A stretch of DNA of 64,000 nt, from the NCBI GenBank assembly GCA_025093985.1, contig JACAAK010000017.1:434001-498000 (forward strand), written 5' to 3'. Numbering within the stretch: the stretch's first letter is position 1; each line of letters begins with the position of its first letter. The notes under the pieces were generated by a model. That model was not told where the DNA came from, did no database searches, and was given only the letters and a program-made list of their open reading frames with translations. Of the stretch, positions 44,846-55,951 are shown piece after piece. The translations under genes and the position numbers were made by a program. Source of the DNA: Calvatia gigantea. Its lineage: Eukaryota > Basidiomycota > Agaricomycetes > Agaricales > Lycoperdaceae.

Positions 44846-45575
44846 TTTTTTTTTTTTTTTTTTTTTTAAATCATGGCTTGCGCCAATTTATATCGCGGTG
44901 CCCGATCGCAGTCCGCGTGTAGCTAAGTACAAAGCCCCAACTACAAAGTCCGATGAGTTAAGAGTAATCTACTGTTCGGAAACGACCCAACCCAACCCAA
45001 GCGCTAACCCAGACCAGACCGGACCATCCCTACTTGCCAAATCCCCCGGTCCCCCGAAATGCCCATCACATTGAAGAAGACCCAGTTGCCCAGGTCTTGT
45101 GGTGTACACCCAGTGACGCATCGCCGCAAAGCGGCGGTGCCCTGATCATCCCTCGAGAGGCGGACCCAGCAGCAACGGCGGCCGAGTGCCCTCAGGGGGA
45201 CAGGTGTAGTCAGGAGATCCAGCGCAAGGAGCCCCCGCTTGGAGCCACCTTACCCCCAGCTTCCCAAGTGAGAGGGTATCAGCCCAGTCCCGACCCAGAA
45301 CAACACAGCAGACAGGGTAGCAACTCGAAGCGCCGCCTAGACGGTGCCCAAGAAAGCAACTTAGCAGGACGAACCCGCACCGCCACCCGGGGACCCCACC
45401 CCCGTTATTTTACGCCTCCGCCCGCTACGAAGCCCCCAGCCAGGCCCGGGAAAGGGGCACCACTAGCCGAGGCCAGAAGCACCCCCCAGGGACCCCACCC
45501 CTGTTGCCTTACAACTTCCCCCCCCAGTAGGCCAGAAGACCAGCGGCCCCGCAGGAGCCCCCCACGCGCGCCAGC

Positions 45576-48500
45576 TCAGCCGATCCCAGCGTCATCTGGT
45601 CTGAACGCGAAAGCACCAGGGTTCGCGTTCAGGAAGTCAATCAGCTCACGAATGGTCTGAGGAGGTCTGTCAAGCTCCCTCTTGTGGTTGGGACACCTGA
45701 CGAAAATGTGATAGCGCCCCTCGAGAGCGGCGCCACACGAGCAGCCAACGCTTTCGTTAGGAAAGAATCGTACACGGTACGACCCAATCGGAGCATGACC
45801 AGTAACGGCACGCACGGCCCTCGCACACAGCGAGTTAGAGCCGCTAACATGAGGAAGCCAGGGCCCACCAGAAAGGTAGGTCGGCTTCCCCAGAATAGAT
45901 GGATCTGCCCCGGAAGCAAGATCCATATTACTGTGCCCCTTGTAAGAAGAGGTAGAGTACAGCTGACGCCACGACTCCAGCACGTCATCGACCGCCTCTT
46001 TGCGCAGGCGGGCAATAGAAGTGAACGGCCTCGGGCCATAAGCGACCTGAGGGAACGAGGTAACATGCCGATGAACAGCATGGTGGAACTCCCACTTCTC
46101 GGAAGAAGGGACAGCGAGGAATTCAACGCCTCTCCGGGGATCCCCAGAGAGCCATCGTTTAAGCGCCACACACTCCCTGGGACAGCATCTGCCCGGAGTG
46201 CGTAGACGGATCAACTACAAGCTTCGCTGACGCAATAGAGTCAGTGAATACCCGTATAAGCCTGACGTCATCCTGCTTAAGAGCAAAATGAATGCCAAGC
46301 GCAATGGCCATGAGCTCAGCATCAGGTGCTGTAACTCGGCCTGCCACGCGAGTGATCTCCCGAAGGCACTCCCGCTGGCAGTAGACATGGGCAGACGAAA
46401 CTGCCTGGAACTTGCCATGGAGCGGCAGACTTGCGTCCGTCGCCATATGGACAATCCCGAGATCCTCCCTGCACTCCCTAAGGCGCGCATTGAGAGCATA
46501 CATATGCTCGGGGTCGGTATTACCCTCCGCATTGAGCTTCACCTCCATGAACGACACCTGCTCAGGGTGGCAGTCCATCAGGCGGTACCCGGGTCGATTA
46601 ATTGAAGCCATAGGCTCAAATTCCTCGACGAGGTTCACCAGGCTGGCATCAGCCTGGATTAAGGAGCCCTTAGTCTTCTTGCGGATCGCAGGAGACATAA
46701 GGCCGATAGAACGAGTGTGCAATTTAGCAGACCCAGAGTATTCAGGGCTCATAAGGGCCCTGAGAGGATGGTTAGGTGACAGTGTCTTAATCCTGTAGTC
46801 CGACCTGACAGCAAGCTTCTGTATATGAAGCTGGATAGGTATGAGACCCGCGAATGACTCCGCGGCCCCAGTAGGGGCAGTCCGGAAGGCACCTGTAATC
46901 CACAGGGCCGCCCGTCTCTGCATGACGTTCAGACTCTTAAGGGCCGCCTTACAGCGAGAGCCCTTGAAGAACCAGAGTTTAAAGCCGTACGTCGCAATCG
47001 GAACAACACACGACCGATAGAGGAGGCGCTTCTGCATAGGCCGCAAGCCCCTCGTAGAATTACCAAGCATCTTCATGGCCTTCACCGTGGAGAGTGCTTT
47101 AGTAGAATAGTAACGAACGTGCTCCTTGAAGGTAAGGGCGCGGTCGAAGTAGAAGCCCAAATACCTCCAATAAGGCTTGGGCCGGAGTGGCGTATCACCA
47201 GTGAACGGGGCAAAGCCCAGGTCAATCGGTGGATTATCATCCCCGTGCTTACGGGAGAAGTGGAAGACCTCAGACTTGTCATGCTCAAGTACCAAGGCGA
47301 AGCGCTCAAAGAGCCTGAAAATAATACCATATGCCTCCTTAAGAGCCACAAGGTTAGATCCCCAGTCCTTTGACTGGGCAATGATGGTGCCATCATCAAC
47401 ATATGACAGAAGAGTCGTCCCAAGACGTGACGCCTCCCTGTCGAAAAGCCACATTAGCGGAGCTATGTATAAGGCCGACAGGACGGGAGAGAGGGCAGAA
47501 CCCTGCCCCACCCCCACATCCGATGGAAATGGTTCGGACTTGAAGGAGTCCCAGCAATACTGGGTCTTCCGTCCTACCAGGTAGTGCGCAAAGAACTCCA
47601 CCAACTCAGGGGCGAATCCTTGCTTGCGAAGTATTGCTACCAGCATATCATGGTGCAATGACGGGAAGAACTGCGCTATGTCAAAAGCCACAACGCTAGT
47701 CCTGAGGCCCTTAGCCCAACCCGCTCTTACGATGTGGGTCAGCATCAGGCCAGCATCTTCAGTGGACCGTTGGATCACACCTCCGAGCTGATTAGGGTGA
47801 AAGACCCCAAATTTGACAGAGTCAAACTGGAGCCTAGTTGCGATCATTTTCTCAAACAGCTTACCCAGCGTGTTGAGAAGTACTATAGGCCTAAAGGCCT
47901 TGGGTGTAGAATATGCAGGCTTACCCGGCTTAGGGATAATAACTGACATAGATTCTTTAAAATACTCCGGCCAGCAACCTAAACGAATACAGGCGCTAGC
48001 TAGACGTACGAAGACCGGCAGGGCATCCCCAAGCACGATCTGTTTGAGCATCCTCCACGTAACGTGGTCGGGGCCCGGCGCAGAGACCTTAGAGCAGGCG
48101 GATAACGCGTCCACCAGTTCCTTAGCTGAGAAGTCCACCCATTCCCGCCGCGTCAGCGTAGGGAGCGGATCAATAACGGGGGTATCACACTCGCGCCCGG
48201 AAGCGGAGTTGTAGGTACCGTGAAGGGCCTCCCATAGGGAGTCCATAGTGTGACAAGGCTCCCCCTGATAGGAGATAGCCTCGCACGCAGGCAACTTGCG
48301 CGCCTTGACCCATTCCATAAGGTCCCAGGGGCGCTTGTTGGTCTCAGCAATTTCCTCAATCTTCTCATCAAAGAATTTGCGCTTCTTAGACGCCACAACG
48401 CGTCGAAATGCCTTCCAGTCCGCAGGGTCCGAAGAATCCCTATGGACCTGAAGGGCGACTCTGCAGTCCTCATCCCACCAGGGTTGAGACTTTGCGGATA

Positions 48501-49476
48501 TGTGCACCTCCACAGTGTGGCGGTGCCACGCTGCAGAGAACACCGACCCAATGGCCGATGCCAGGACGTTAACATCCCGAGCTGAATTAAGGGGATGATC
48601 CCGAAGACCATACACCCCTTCTCTGATCTCATCCAGGAACTGCAATTCCGCAGTCGCTGCCGAGTTCTTGGGGAAAGCCCTTCTGACATTTGTAATGTCC
48701 TCAGGGCGGATAGGGATCGTGACAGACAGCGGATGGTGGTCCGATGGGCCTGTCAGATCCGATCTGATCTGGGGACGCGCGATGCGCCACCTGAGATCGG
48801 AGACGAAGATCAGATCAATCACCGATTGGCGTTTGGTCGGATCTCGAGGTACATGAGTAGAAGCCCTGGAATCTGGCAACCAGATCCCAAGGCCGAGGTC
48901 GTCGGCAGCTTCCAGAAGCTGCTGGGCGGGTCGGTGGTGATGCGGGACGCCATCGTCCCACTCACGCGAATGGCAATTGAAATCGCCTCCCATGTAATGC
49001 ATCTGGGGTAGAGAATCGCGCTTCTCATAGAGAAGCTTGATCGCAGTGTGCTCATCATCAGAGTAGACGTTCATGAAGTGGCGTTCACGACCGTGATTAA
49101 AGATGGTAAGAACCATCACATCCCGGTGATCAATGAGGTCCCGCCTAAGCGAGGGTCTCAGTCTCTTGATCCGCGCGTGGACAAAAGCCATAACACGCGG
49201 TCGATCTCGCTCCTCCGCAGTGGAGGCCGGCCTCACCATATACAACCACTCAGGGTGCTTAGGTGCTCCGATGACGGGCTCACCCTTGGCGTCGAGCGTC
49301 GAGGGGGCGGATCTAATCGTTCGCCAGGGTGGCTCCTGGACGAGAATGATGTCGAAGTTGTCTTTCTCAGACTCTAGCAGTGTGTCCAATAATGTGTAAT
49401 TCTTTGCTACATTAAACGACAAAATACGTAATCTACCCTTCACGAAACGCTTCAACTCGTCAGGCTCGGGGTTCAT
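45576..49476 (-). pseudogene. LINE E ORF2: endonuclease-RT-RNase H with a 2-bp frameshift
   Basis: ATG 49476 (MNPEPDELKRFVKGRL). Open for 1105 codons through the endonuclease (GGDFNCHSREWDD, SDHHPL), RT (IIPKPGKPAYSTPKAFRPIV, GQGSALSPVLSALY, SYVDDGTI) and RNase H (ATDASLPLH, DAELMAIALG, VFTDSIASAKL). At about 46168 a CA dinucleotide is missing from a short CACACA run, shifting the frame so it stops at 46159. The rest (ALKRWLSGDPRRGVEFL ... GCSCGAALEGRYHIF) is in the next frame to 45576. Differences from LINE B are few: Cys for Arg in HVYCQREC (a CpG change) and Leu for Pro in PSILGKP. Confidence 0.94.
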
Positions 49477-49971
49477 TGCGCGGATGCTGAAGTGTTATCA
49501 GCGGATCGTGACGCCATCCTTGAGAGACGGCGTTCACTCACCTTTCTGTAGTGCTCTTTGATCCACTCGGCCTCATACCGGTGGCACCAAAGCTGGCACG
49601 AGTGAGAGTCAGCGCGGTGCTCGCCACCGCAGTTCAGACACTTGAATTTGTGGGGACATGGCTGTCCCTCGGGGGTAGCCTTGTTGAGATCCTTAGGATG
49701 ACAACAACCGGCGACAGCGCGGTGGTTCTCAGAGGTATGAGGCCCAGCGCAGATGGGGCACCTGTTCGACCTGGATCGACAGATAGCAGTGGGGTGGCCC
49801 CAGTACCAGCAGCGCTGACACCAGGGGACCCCGGTACGGGCGGAAGCCTGCTGCACGCGGCAGGAGTGCGTTCCAATCTGGACAGTGCGCCCCACGAGAC
49901 GCTTCATCCGAGTGCCGGTCTTAGAGTCGGCTAGGTCGAGCCAAGCTGTGCAGGTGTCAGAGCTGGCGGCC
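49473..49971 (-). pseudogene. LINE E ORF1, C-terminal zinc-knuckle part
   Basis: Open from the truncation point to TGA 49475-49473. It contains CTAWLDLADSKTGTRMKRLVG and the three knuckles CQRCWYWGHPTAIC, CPICAGPHTSENH and CLNCGGEHRADSHSC. It overlaps the ORF2 start as ATGA. The upstream ATG at 49982 lies in adjacent LINE D sequence and is accidental. Confidence 0.92.
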
Positions 49972-50322
49972 CCTGAGGGCACTCGGCCGCCGTTGCTGCT
50001 GGGTCCGCCTCTCGAGGGATGATCAGGGCACCGCCGCTTTGCGGCGATGCGTCACTGGGTGTACACCACAAGACCTGGGCAACTGGGTCTTCTTCAATGT
50101 GATGGGCATTTCGGGGGACCGGGGGATTTGGCAAGTAGGGATGGTCCGGTCTGGTCTGGGTTAGCGCTTGGGTTGGGTTGGGTCGTTTCCGAACAGTAGA
50201 TTACTCTTAACTCATCGGACTTTGTAGTTGGGGCTTTGTACTTAGCTACACGCGGACTGCGATCGGGCACCGCGATATAAATTGGCGCAAGCCATGATTT
50301 AAAAAAAAAAAAAAAAAAAAAA
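49972..50322 (+). mobile_element. LINE D, 3' end of 3' UTR with poly(A)
   Basis: Matches 62337-62683 almost base for base and ends in about 22 A. It is followed by TSD ATGTGTAGACAGAT (50323-50336), the same as at 44365-44378. Confidence 0.92.
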
Positions 50323-50336
50323 ATGTGTAGACAGAT

Positions 50337-50646
50337 CAACTGTGAGCTTCGCTGATGCAATAGAATCAGTGAATACACGTATGAGCCTGACGTCATCCTA
50401 CTTAAGAGCAAAATGAATGCCAAGTGCAATGGCCATGAGCTCAGCATCAGGTGCTGTAACTCGACCTGCCACATGAGTGATCTCACAGAGACACTCATGC
50501 TGGTAATAGACATGGGCAGATGAGACTGCCTGGTACTTGCCATGGAGTGGCAGACTCGCATCCATCACCATATGGACAATCCTGAGGTCCTCTCTGCACT
50601 CCCTAAGGCACGCGTTGAGAGCATACATATGCTCAGGGTCAGTATT
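50337..50646 (-). pseudogene. LINE F, RNase H segment
   Basis: Minus strand: TDPEHMYALNACLRECREDLRIVHMVMDASLPLHGKYQAV ... AELMAIALGIHFALK, then a stop. Continues 44378. Cut at 50646 by the 5' LTR of the copia element. Confidence 0.87.
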
Positions 50647-50939
50647 TGTTAGATGTGGTCTCATCAGTCCTATAGATAGATTGGGACTTATCACTGATGG
50701 AGTTTTAGTCAGGTGATGAGTCACATGACACAGGTGGACTTGTAGCTTCCTGTGGACACTTTGAGAGCCTTTAGTCTCTTACAGTTGTCCACAGGTGAGC
50801 AAAGTATTGTAACTTCATTATCCAGTCTCTTACAATTGTCCACAGTAATTGTGGATTTCCTCCTTTAATATTAATCCAATAGACTTCGTTCCACCACTGT
50901 TAGGACCGTCTCAACGTCCCCCACGCGCACCTCTTTACA
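50647..50939 (+). repeat. 5' LTR of the copia element (family 2, 293 bp)
   Basis: TGTTAGATGTGG...CTCTTTACA, followed by GGTTATGGGCCCCACGC, which could be the primer-binding site. It contains two direct copies of AGTCTCTTACARTTGTCCACAG (starting near 50772 and 50824). Confidence 0.94.
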
Positions 50940-51064
50940 GGTTATGGGCCCCACGCTTTAACAGCTTCAAAACAACACTTTAATTCACTTTCCTCCTTTC
51001 TCTCTATCTCCTTCTACATCTCTCTCCCCACCCCAACTCTATTTCCGCTCTCCTGACCGCAAAA

Positions 51065-53512
51065 ATGGCTCAATCCGGACCAAACTTTGCGAAGCTATGT
51101 GGGACAAACTACTCTACTTGGGCTGGCGAGATGGAGGCGTGGTTGAGGGCTAGTGGTCTGTGGAGGATTGTTTCTGGAAAAGTCTCCCCCCCTGCCATGT
51201 CTAAAACCCCCACTGAGGCTGAGCTGGCTGCTCAGGATGCCTGGGAGGCTAAGGCAGACAGAGCTGCGGGTTGGCTCTTCCTTATGGTGGAGGCTGACCA
51301 GAGGATTCACTTCAATGGCATCCAGGATGACCCAGTCAAGATGTGGACCTCCCTACAGTCTGTGCACCTCCAAAAGCGTCCAGGAATGCAATTCAATGCC
51401 TATGATGACCTCTTTACCATCCGGAAACTCGAGGAGGAGTCCCTACAGTCCCTTATCAACAGAGTTGAAGATGCAGTGAAGACTATCAAGGACCTCAGGC
51501 CTGTGGACTTCACCCTCACCCAGCTTGATGAAGAACTAGCCTCCATGTCCCTCATTAGAGCCCTCCCATCTGAAGAATTTGCCTCCTTCACCTCCTCCCT
51601 CCTCCTCATGGACAAACTTGACAAGGCTGCTGTGCACCAGGCTTTTGTCACAGAGGATATTCAACGCCGCAGACGTGCCCAGGACACTGTCAGCTCCTCC
51701 ACAGCCTTTTCTGCACGCTCCCAGCCCCCTCCTTCATCCGGAAAATGCGATTTTTGTCACAAGTCCGGACACACTATCCAGAAGTGCTGGGCATTCGAGG
51801 CAGCTCAAAAGCAAGCCCAGGAGAAGACTGCTGAGCAAATTGCCAATAACTCATCAAGGCGTCGTCGGAATCACGCAAAACGCGCACAGGACACTCCTCA
51901 GGACCCCCCCTCGTCGCCTACAGCAGGCGGAGCGCAACAGGCCCGGGAATTCGCCGGAAATGCAAGTTCTTCGTCACCCTCTCCCTCTTCACCTCTACAG
52001 CTTGATGCTGACTTCCATTGGCTTGCAGACACAGGGGCCACTTCTCATATGACCCCACATCGCCACTGGTTCAAGTCCTACTCCCCCAGTCGCATTCCCA
52101 TCCGCTTAGCTGACAATTCCATTGTCTACTCAGCTGGAGTAGGTTCTGTGGTGTTTCAGCCTGTGTTAGAGGGGAAAAGGGTTAGAGAGGTCGAGTTTTC
52201 GAGAGTCCTACATGTCCCAGACCTCCGGAGCAACCTACTATCATGTTTATACCTTACTCGTCACTCCGGAGTTAATATCAGCATTGGTGCAACCTCTATG
52301 GTGTTTTATAAGGGCAAAAAGGCGCTTTTCAAGGCTAGAATCACTCCGGGCCACTCAGCACTGTTAGATGGCACTACAATCGCTTCAGAGACCGCATTTC
52401 ACCTCTCCACACTCCCTGTAGACCTCTCCTTGTGGCATAGACGCTTTGTGCACCACAATTATGCAGATGTGAAGAGAATGATCAGTCAGGAGCTTGTTAC
52501 AGGCCTTAAACTGGAGTCTGAGGCGTCCCCTGACCCCATCTGTGAGCCCTGTCTTGCAGGAAAAATGCATTCCCATCCATTCCCCTCCTCTACCAGCCAT
52601 AATCGCTCCCCACTGGCTCTAGTGCACTCAGATTTGCATGGACCACTTCCAGCAGCTACCCACCAAGGCTACAAGTACTGGATCACCTTTATAGATGATT
52701 CTACGCGATTCCGGGCGGTGTATCTGCTTAAATCCAAGTCAGAAGCCTTTGAAGCATTCAAAACCTACAAATATTGGGCTGAGAACCAACTGGGAGTCAA
52801 AATCTGCGCTCTACAGGATGATAAAGGTGGTGAATACATGTCTAATGCCTTCCTGGAGTTCACAAGGCTGTGTGGCATTGAGAGGAGGCATTCTGTGCGA
52901 AATAGGCCCCAGCAGAATGGTCTTGCTGAGAGGGCTAATAGGACTATGGGTGAGAGAATCACTGCCATGCTCTCGGAGTCCAGTTTGCCAGCGAGTTTTT
53001 GGGGTGAATGCATAGCTGCCATGGTCCATGTGTGGAATAGGCTCCCTACCTCCGCTCTACCAAAAACCACACCTTTTGAGGCCTTCTACAAGCGAAAACC
53101 CGATGTTTCGCACCTCAGAGTGTGGGGGTGTACTGCCTATGTGCATATACAGCGAGATAAGCGGAATTCTTTGCAGCCTCACTTCGAAAAATGCGTTTTT
53201 ATTGGATATCCCACTGGCTACAAAGGTTGGAAGTTCTATAACCCTACTACTAGGCAAACTAGGATCTCAGAGCGTGCAGATTTTGACGAGAGATACTTCC
53301 CTGGACTATCTAGAGCGAAAATGAACACCATACCATCATTTGCTGGCCCTCCATCCTCCCCTGAAGTCTCACCACCTTCTACCTCGTCTATCTCGTCTCC
53401 TGGACCTTCCCAGATGCTCCCACTTCTTGAAGATGAGGGGGGTGATGTAGACTACCTGCCTGAGTCACCCCAGCCCGCTCCGGATGCTCCTGAGGCTCCC
53501 AGAGCACCATCA
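51065..53512 (+). CDS. Copia gag-pol polyprotein, part 1 (gag, protease, integrase)
   Basis: Starts MAQSGPNFAKLCGTNYSTW at 51065, about 125 bp after the LTR. Gag region to about residue 215; zinc knuckle CDFCHKSGHTIQKC at about 228-241; protease ADTGATSHM at about 320; integrase zinc region WHRRFVHHNYADV ... CEPCLAGK at about 456-500; integrase core HSDLHGPLP (about 520), LQDDKGGEY (about 582) and QNGLAERANRT (about 618), with all D, D, E residues. Then a Pro/Ser-rich linker. No stop in 816 codons. A solo LTR ends the reading at 53513; the apparent further codons to 53581 are LTR sequence. Confidence 0.95.
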
Positions 53513-53805
53513 TGTAAAGAGGTGCGCGTGGGGGACGTTGAGACGGTCCTAACAGTGGTGGAACGAAGTCTATTGGATTAATATTGAAGGAGGAAATCCA
53601 CAATTACTGTGGACAACTGTAAGAGACTGGATAATGAAGTTACAATACTTTGCTCACCTGTGGACAACTGTAAGAGACTAAAGGCTCTCAAAGTGTCCAC
53701 AGGAAGCTACAAGTCCACCTGTGTCATGTGACTCATCACCTGACTAAAACTCCATCAGTGATAAGTCCCAATCTATCTATAGGACTGATGAGACCACATC
53801 TAACA
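53513..53805 (-). repeat. Solo LTR E, copia family 2 (293 bp), TSD CATCA
   Basis: Reverse-orientation copy of the host element's own LTR. Perfect 5-bp TSD at 53508-53512 and 53806-53810. It breaks the host polyprotein. Confidence 0.97.
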
Positions 53806-53810
53806 CATCA

Positions 53811-54264
53811 GTCCATCCACTTCCTCTTCAAGAAGGTTCCTGCAAAGATAGCATCATCTCATCACCATCTCAGCTTCAGCCCCCACAAGTCCACAGTCCT
53901 GAACCCTCAGAGCCTCCTGTGACGCCTCCTACAGCTCCTGTACAGCTCCCCAGCACTCCTCCCAGTGTTCCCCCAGTAATTGAGCCTCCACACCTTCCTA
54001 GGCACTCAAATCGCTCCAGGAAACCGCCAGGAGAGTGGTGGAGGATCAAGCTGTCTCCTGAGCCCGAGGAGGATGATTTTGACAATCAGGAAGCTGTCTA
54101 TTGGGCTGACAGTGGATATCAAGAGGTGGAGTTTGCTGGGACTGTTTCTGGGCCTGATCCTCGCACCTATAAGGTTGCTATGAGGTCCCCTGATGCCCAG
54201 GACTGGTCTAGAGCTTGTGACGACGAAATCTTCGCCCTGGAGTCCAACAACACCTGGGAACTAG
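53811..54264 (+). CDS. Copia polyprotein, part 2 (linker before RT)
   Basis: Open from the TSD onwards. Pro/Ser-rich, then RHSNRSRKPPGEWWRIKL, YKVAMRSPDAQDWSRACDDE and ALESNNTWELV, the block that precedes copia RT. It continues at 63612 after the LINE insertion. Confidence 0.93.
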
Positions 54265-55825
54265 TTTTTTTTTTTTTTTTTTTTTTTTAAATCATGGCTT
54301 GCGCCAATTTATAACACGGTGCCCGATCGCAGTCCGCGTGTAGCTAAGTACAAAGCCCCAACTACAAAGTCCGATGAGTTGAGAGTAATCTACTGTTCAG
54401 AAGCAGCCCAACCCAACCCAAGCGCTAACCCAGACCAGACCAGACCACCCCCTACTTGCCAAATCCCCCGGTCGCCCGAAATGCCCATCACACTGAAGAA
54501 GACCCAGTTGCCCAGGTCTTGTGGTGTACACCCAGTGACGCATCGCCACAAGGCGGCAGTGCCCTGACCATCCCTCAAGAGGCGGACCCAGCAGCAACGG
54601 CGGCCGAGTGCCCTCAGGGGGACAGGTGTAGTCAGGAGAGCCAGCGCAAGGAGCCCCCGCTTGGAGCCGCCTTACCCCCAACTTCCCAAGTGAAAGGGTA
54701 TCAGCCCAGCCCTGACCCAGAACAACACAGTGAGCAGGGTAGCAACTCGAAGCGCCGCCTAGACGGTGCCCAAGAAAGCAGCTGAGCAGGACGAACCCGC
54801 ACCGCCACCCGGGGACCCCACCCCCGTTATTTAACGCCTTCGCCCCCTGCGAAGCCCCCAATCAGGCCCAGGAAAGGAGCACCACTAGCCAAGGCCAGAA
54901 GCACCCCCCAGGGACCCCACCCCTGTTGCCTTACAACTTCTCCACCTAGTAGGCCAGAAGACCAGCGACCCCGCAGGAGCCCCCCACGCGCGCCAGCTCA
55001 ACCGATCCCAGCATCATCTGGTCTGAATGCAAAAGCCCCCGGGTTTGCATTCAGGAAGTCTATCAGCTCACGAATGGTCTGAGGAGGTCTGTCAAGTTCC
55101 CTTTTGTGATTGGGACACCTGACGAAAATGTGATAGCGCCCCTCAAGAGCGGCGCCACACGAGCAGCTAACGCCTTCAGTAGGAAAGAATCGTACGCGGT
55201 ACGACCCAATCGGAGCATGACCTGTAACGGCACGCACGGCCCTCGTACAGAGCGAGTTAGAGCCGCTAACATGAGGGAGCCAAGGCCCACTGGAAAGGTA
55301 GGTCGGCTTCCCCGGAACAGTCGGGTCCGCCCCAGAGGCGAGATCCATATTACTATGCCCCTTATAGGAAGAGGTAGAGTACAGCTGACGCCATGACTCC
55401 AGAACGTCATCGACCGCCTCCTTACGTAGGCGGGCAATGGAAGTGAACGGCCTCAGACCATAAGCGACCTGAGGGAACGAGGTAACATGCCGGTGAACAG
55501 CATGGTGGAACTCCCACTTCTCGGAAGAGGGGACAGCGAGGAATTCAACGCCTCTCCAGGGATCCCCAGAGAGCCATCGTTTAAGCGCCACACACACTCC
55601 CTGGGACAGCATCTGCCTGGAGTGTGTGGACGGATCAACTACAAGCTTTGCTGACGCAATAGAGTCAGTGAATACCCGTATAAGTCTGACGTCATCCTGC
55701 TTAAGAGCAAAATGGATGCCAAGTGCAATGGCCATGAGCTCAGCATCAGGCGCTGTAACCCGGCCTGCCACGCGAGTGATCTCCCGGAGGCACTCCCGCT
55801 GGCGGTAGACATGGGCAGACGAAAC
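54265..55825 (-). mobile_element. LINE A/C, 3' part (5'-truncated LINE in copia)
   Basis: A T run at 54265-54288 is its poly(A), followed by the 3' UTR and ORF2 C-terminus (54998 to 55825) reading RQRECLREITRVAGRVTAPDAELMAIALGIHFALKQ ... FFPTEGVSCSCGAALEGRYHIFVRC. Open throughout. TSD CACCTGGGAACTAG at 54251-54264 and 63612-63625. Interrupted by LINE B at 55826. Confidence 0.95.
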
Positions 55826-55951
55826 GCCACCTTCCTTTTCCAGCAACCACCACCATCAACGGGGCGGTTACTGTAGTCTAGTCGTATCGAATACACCGCA
55901 ACCCCAACGCTTGGCTAGGGCACGTCCCTAGTTGCTGATATACTCGCTGGT
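55826..55951 (+). promoter_or_regulatory. LINE B 5' UTR (likely internal promoter region)
   Basis: GCCACCTTCC... to the ATG; about 126 bp not present in any other copy in the window, all of which are truncated. An internal promoter is known for such LINEs; I see no definite box. Confidence 0.5.

Larger units (their letters stand above)
44846..49971 (-). mobile_element. LINE E, nearly complete recent copy, 5'-truncated in ORF1
   Basis: Poly(A) as a T run at 44846-44866; 3' UTR to about 45575; ORF2 to 49476; ORF1 C-terminus to 49971 (start CCGCCAGCTCTGACACC). Very close to LINE B throughout. Inserted in LINE D, but the two D halves do not meet: about 1.2 kb of D is missing at the junction and there is no TSD. 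Confidence 0.93.

Noticed and set aside
49473..49982. LINE E ORF1 starting at the ATG at 49982
   Set aside because: That ATG lies in the adjoining LINE D sequence; the homologous protein is longer and this copy is simply truncated.
53513..53581. Continuation of the copia polyprotein to 53581
   Set aside because: These codons are the solo LTR in reverse orientation; the true protein resumes after the TSD at 53811.
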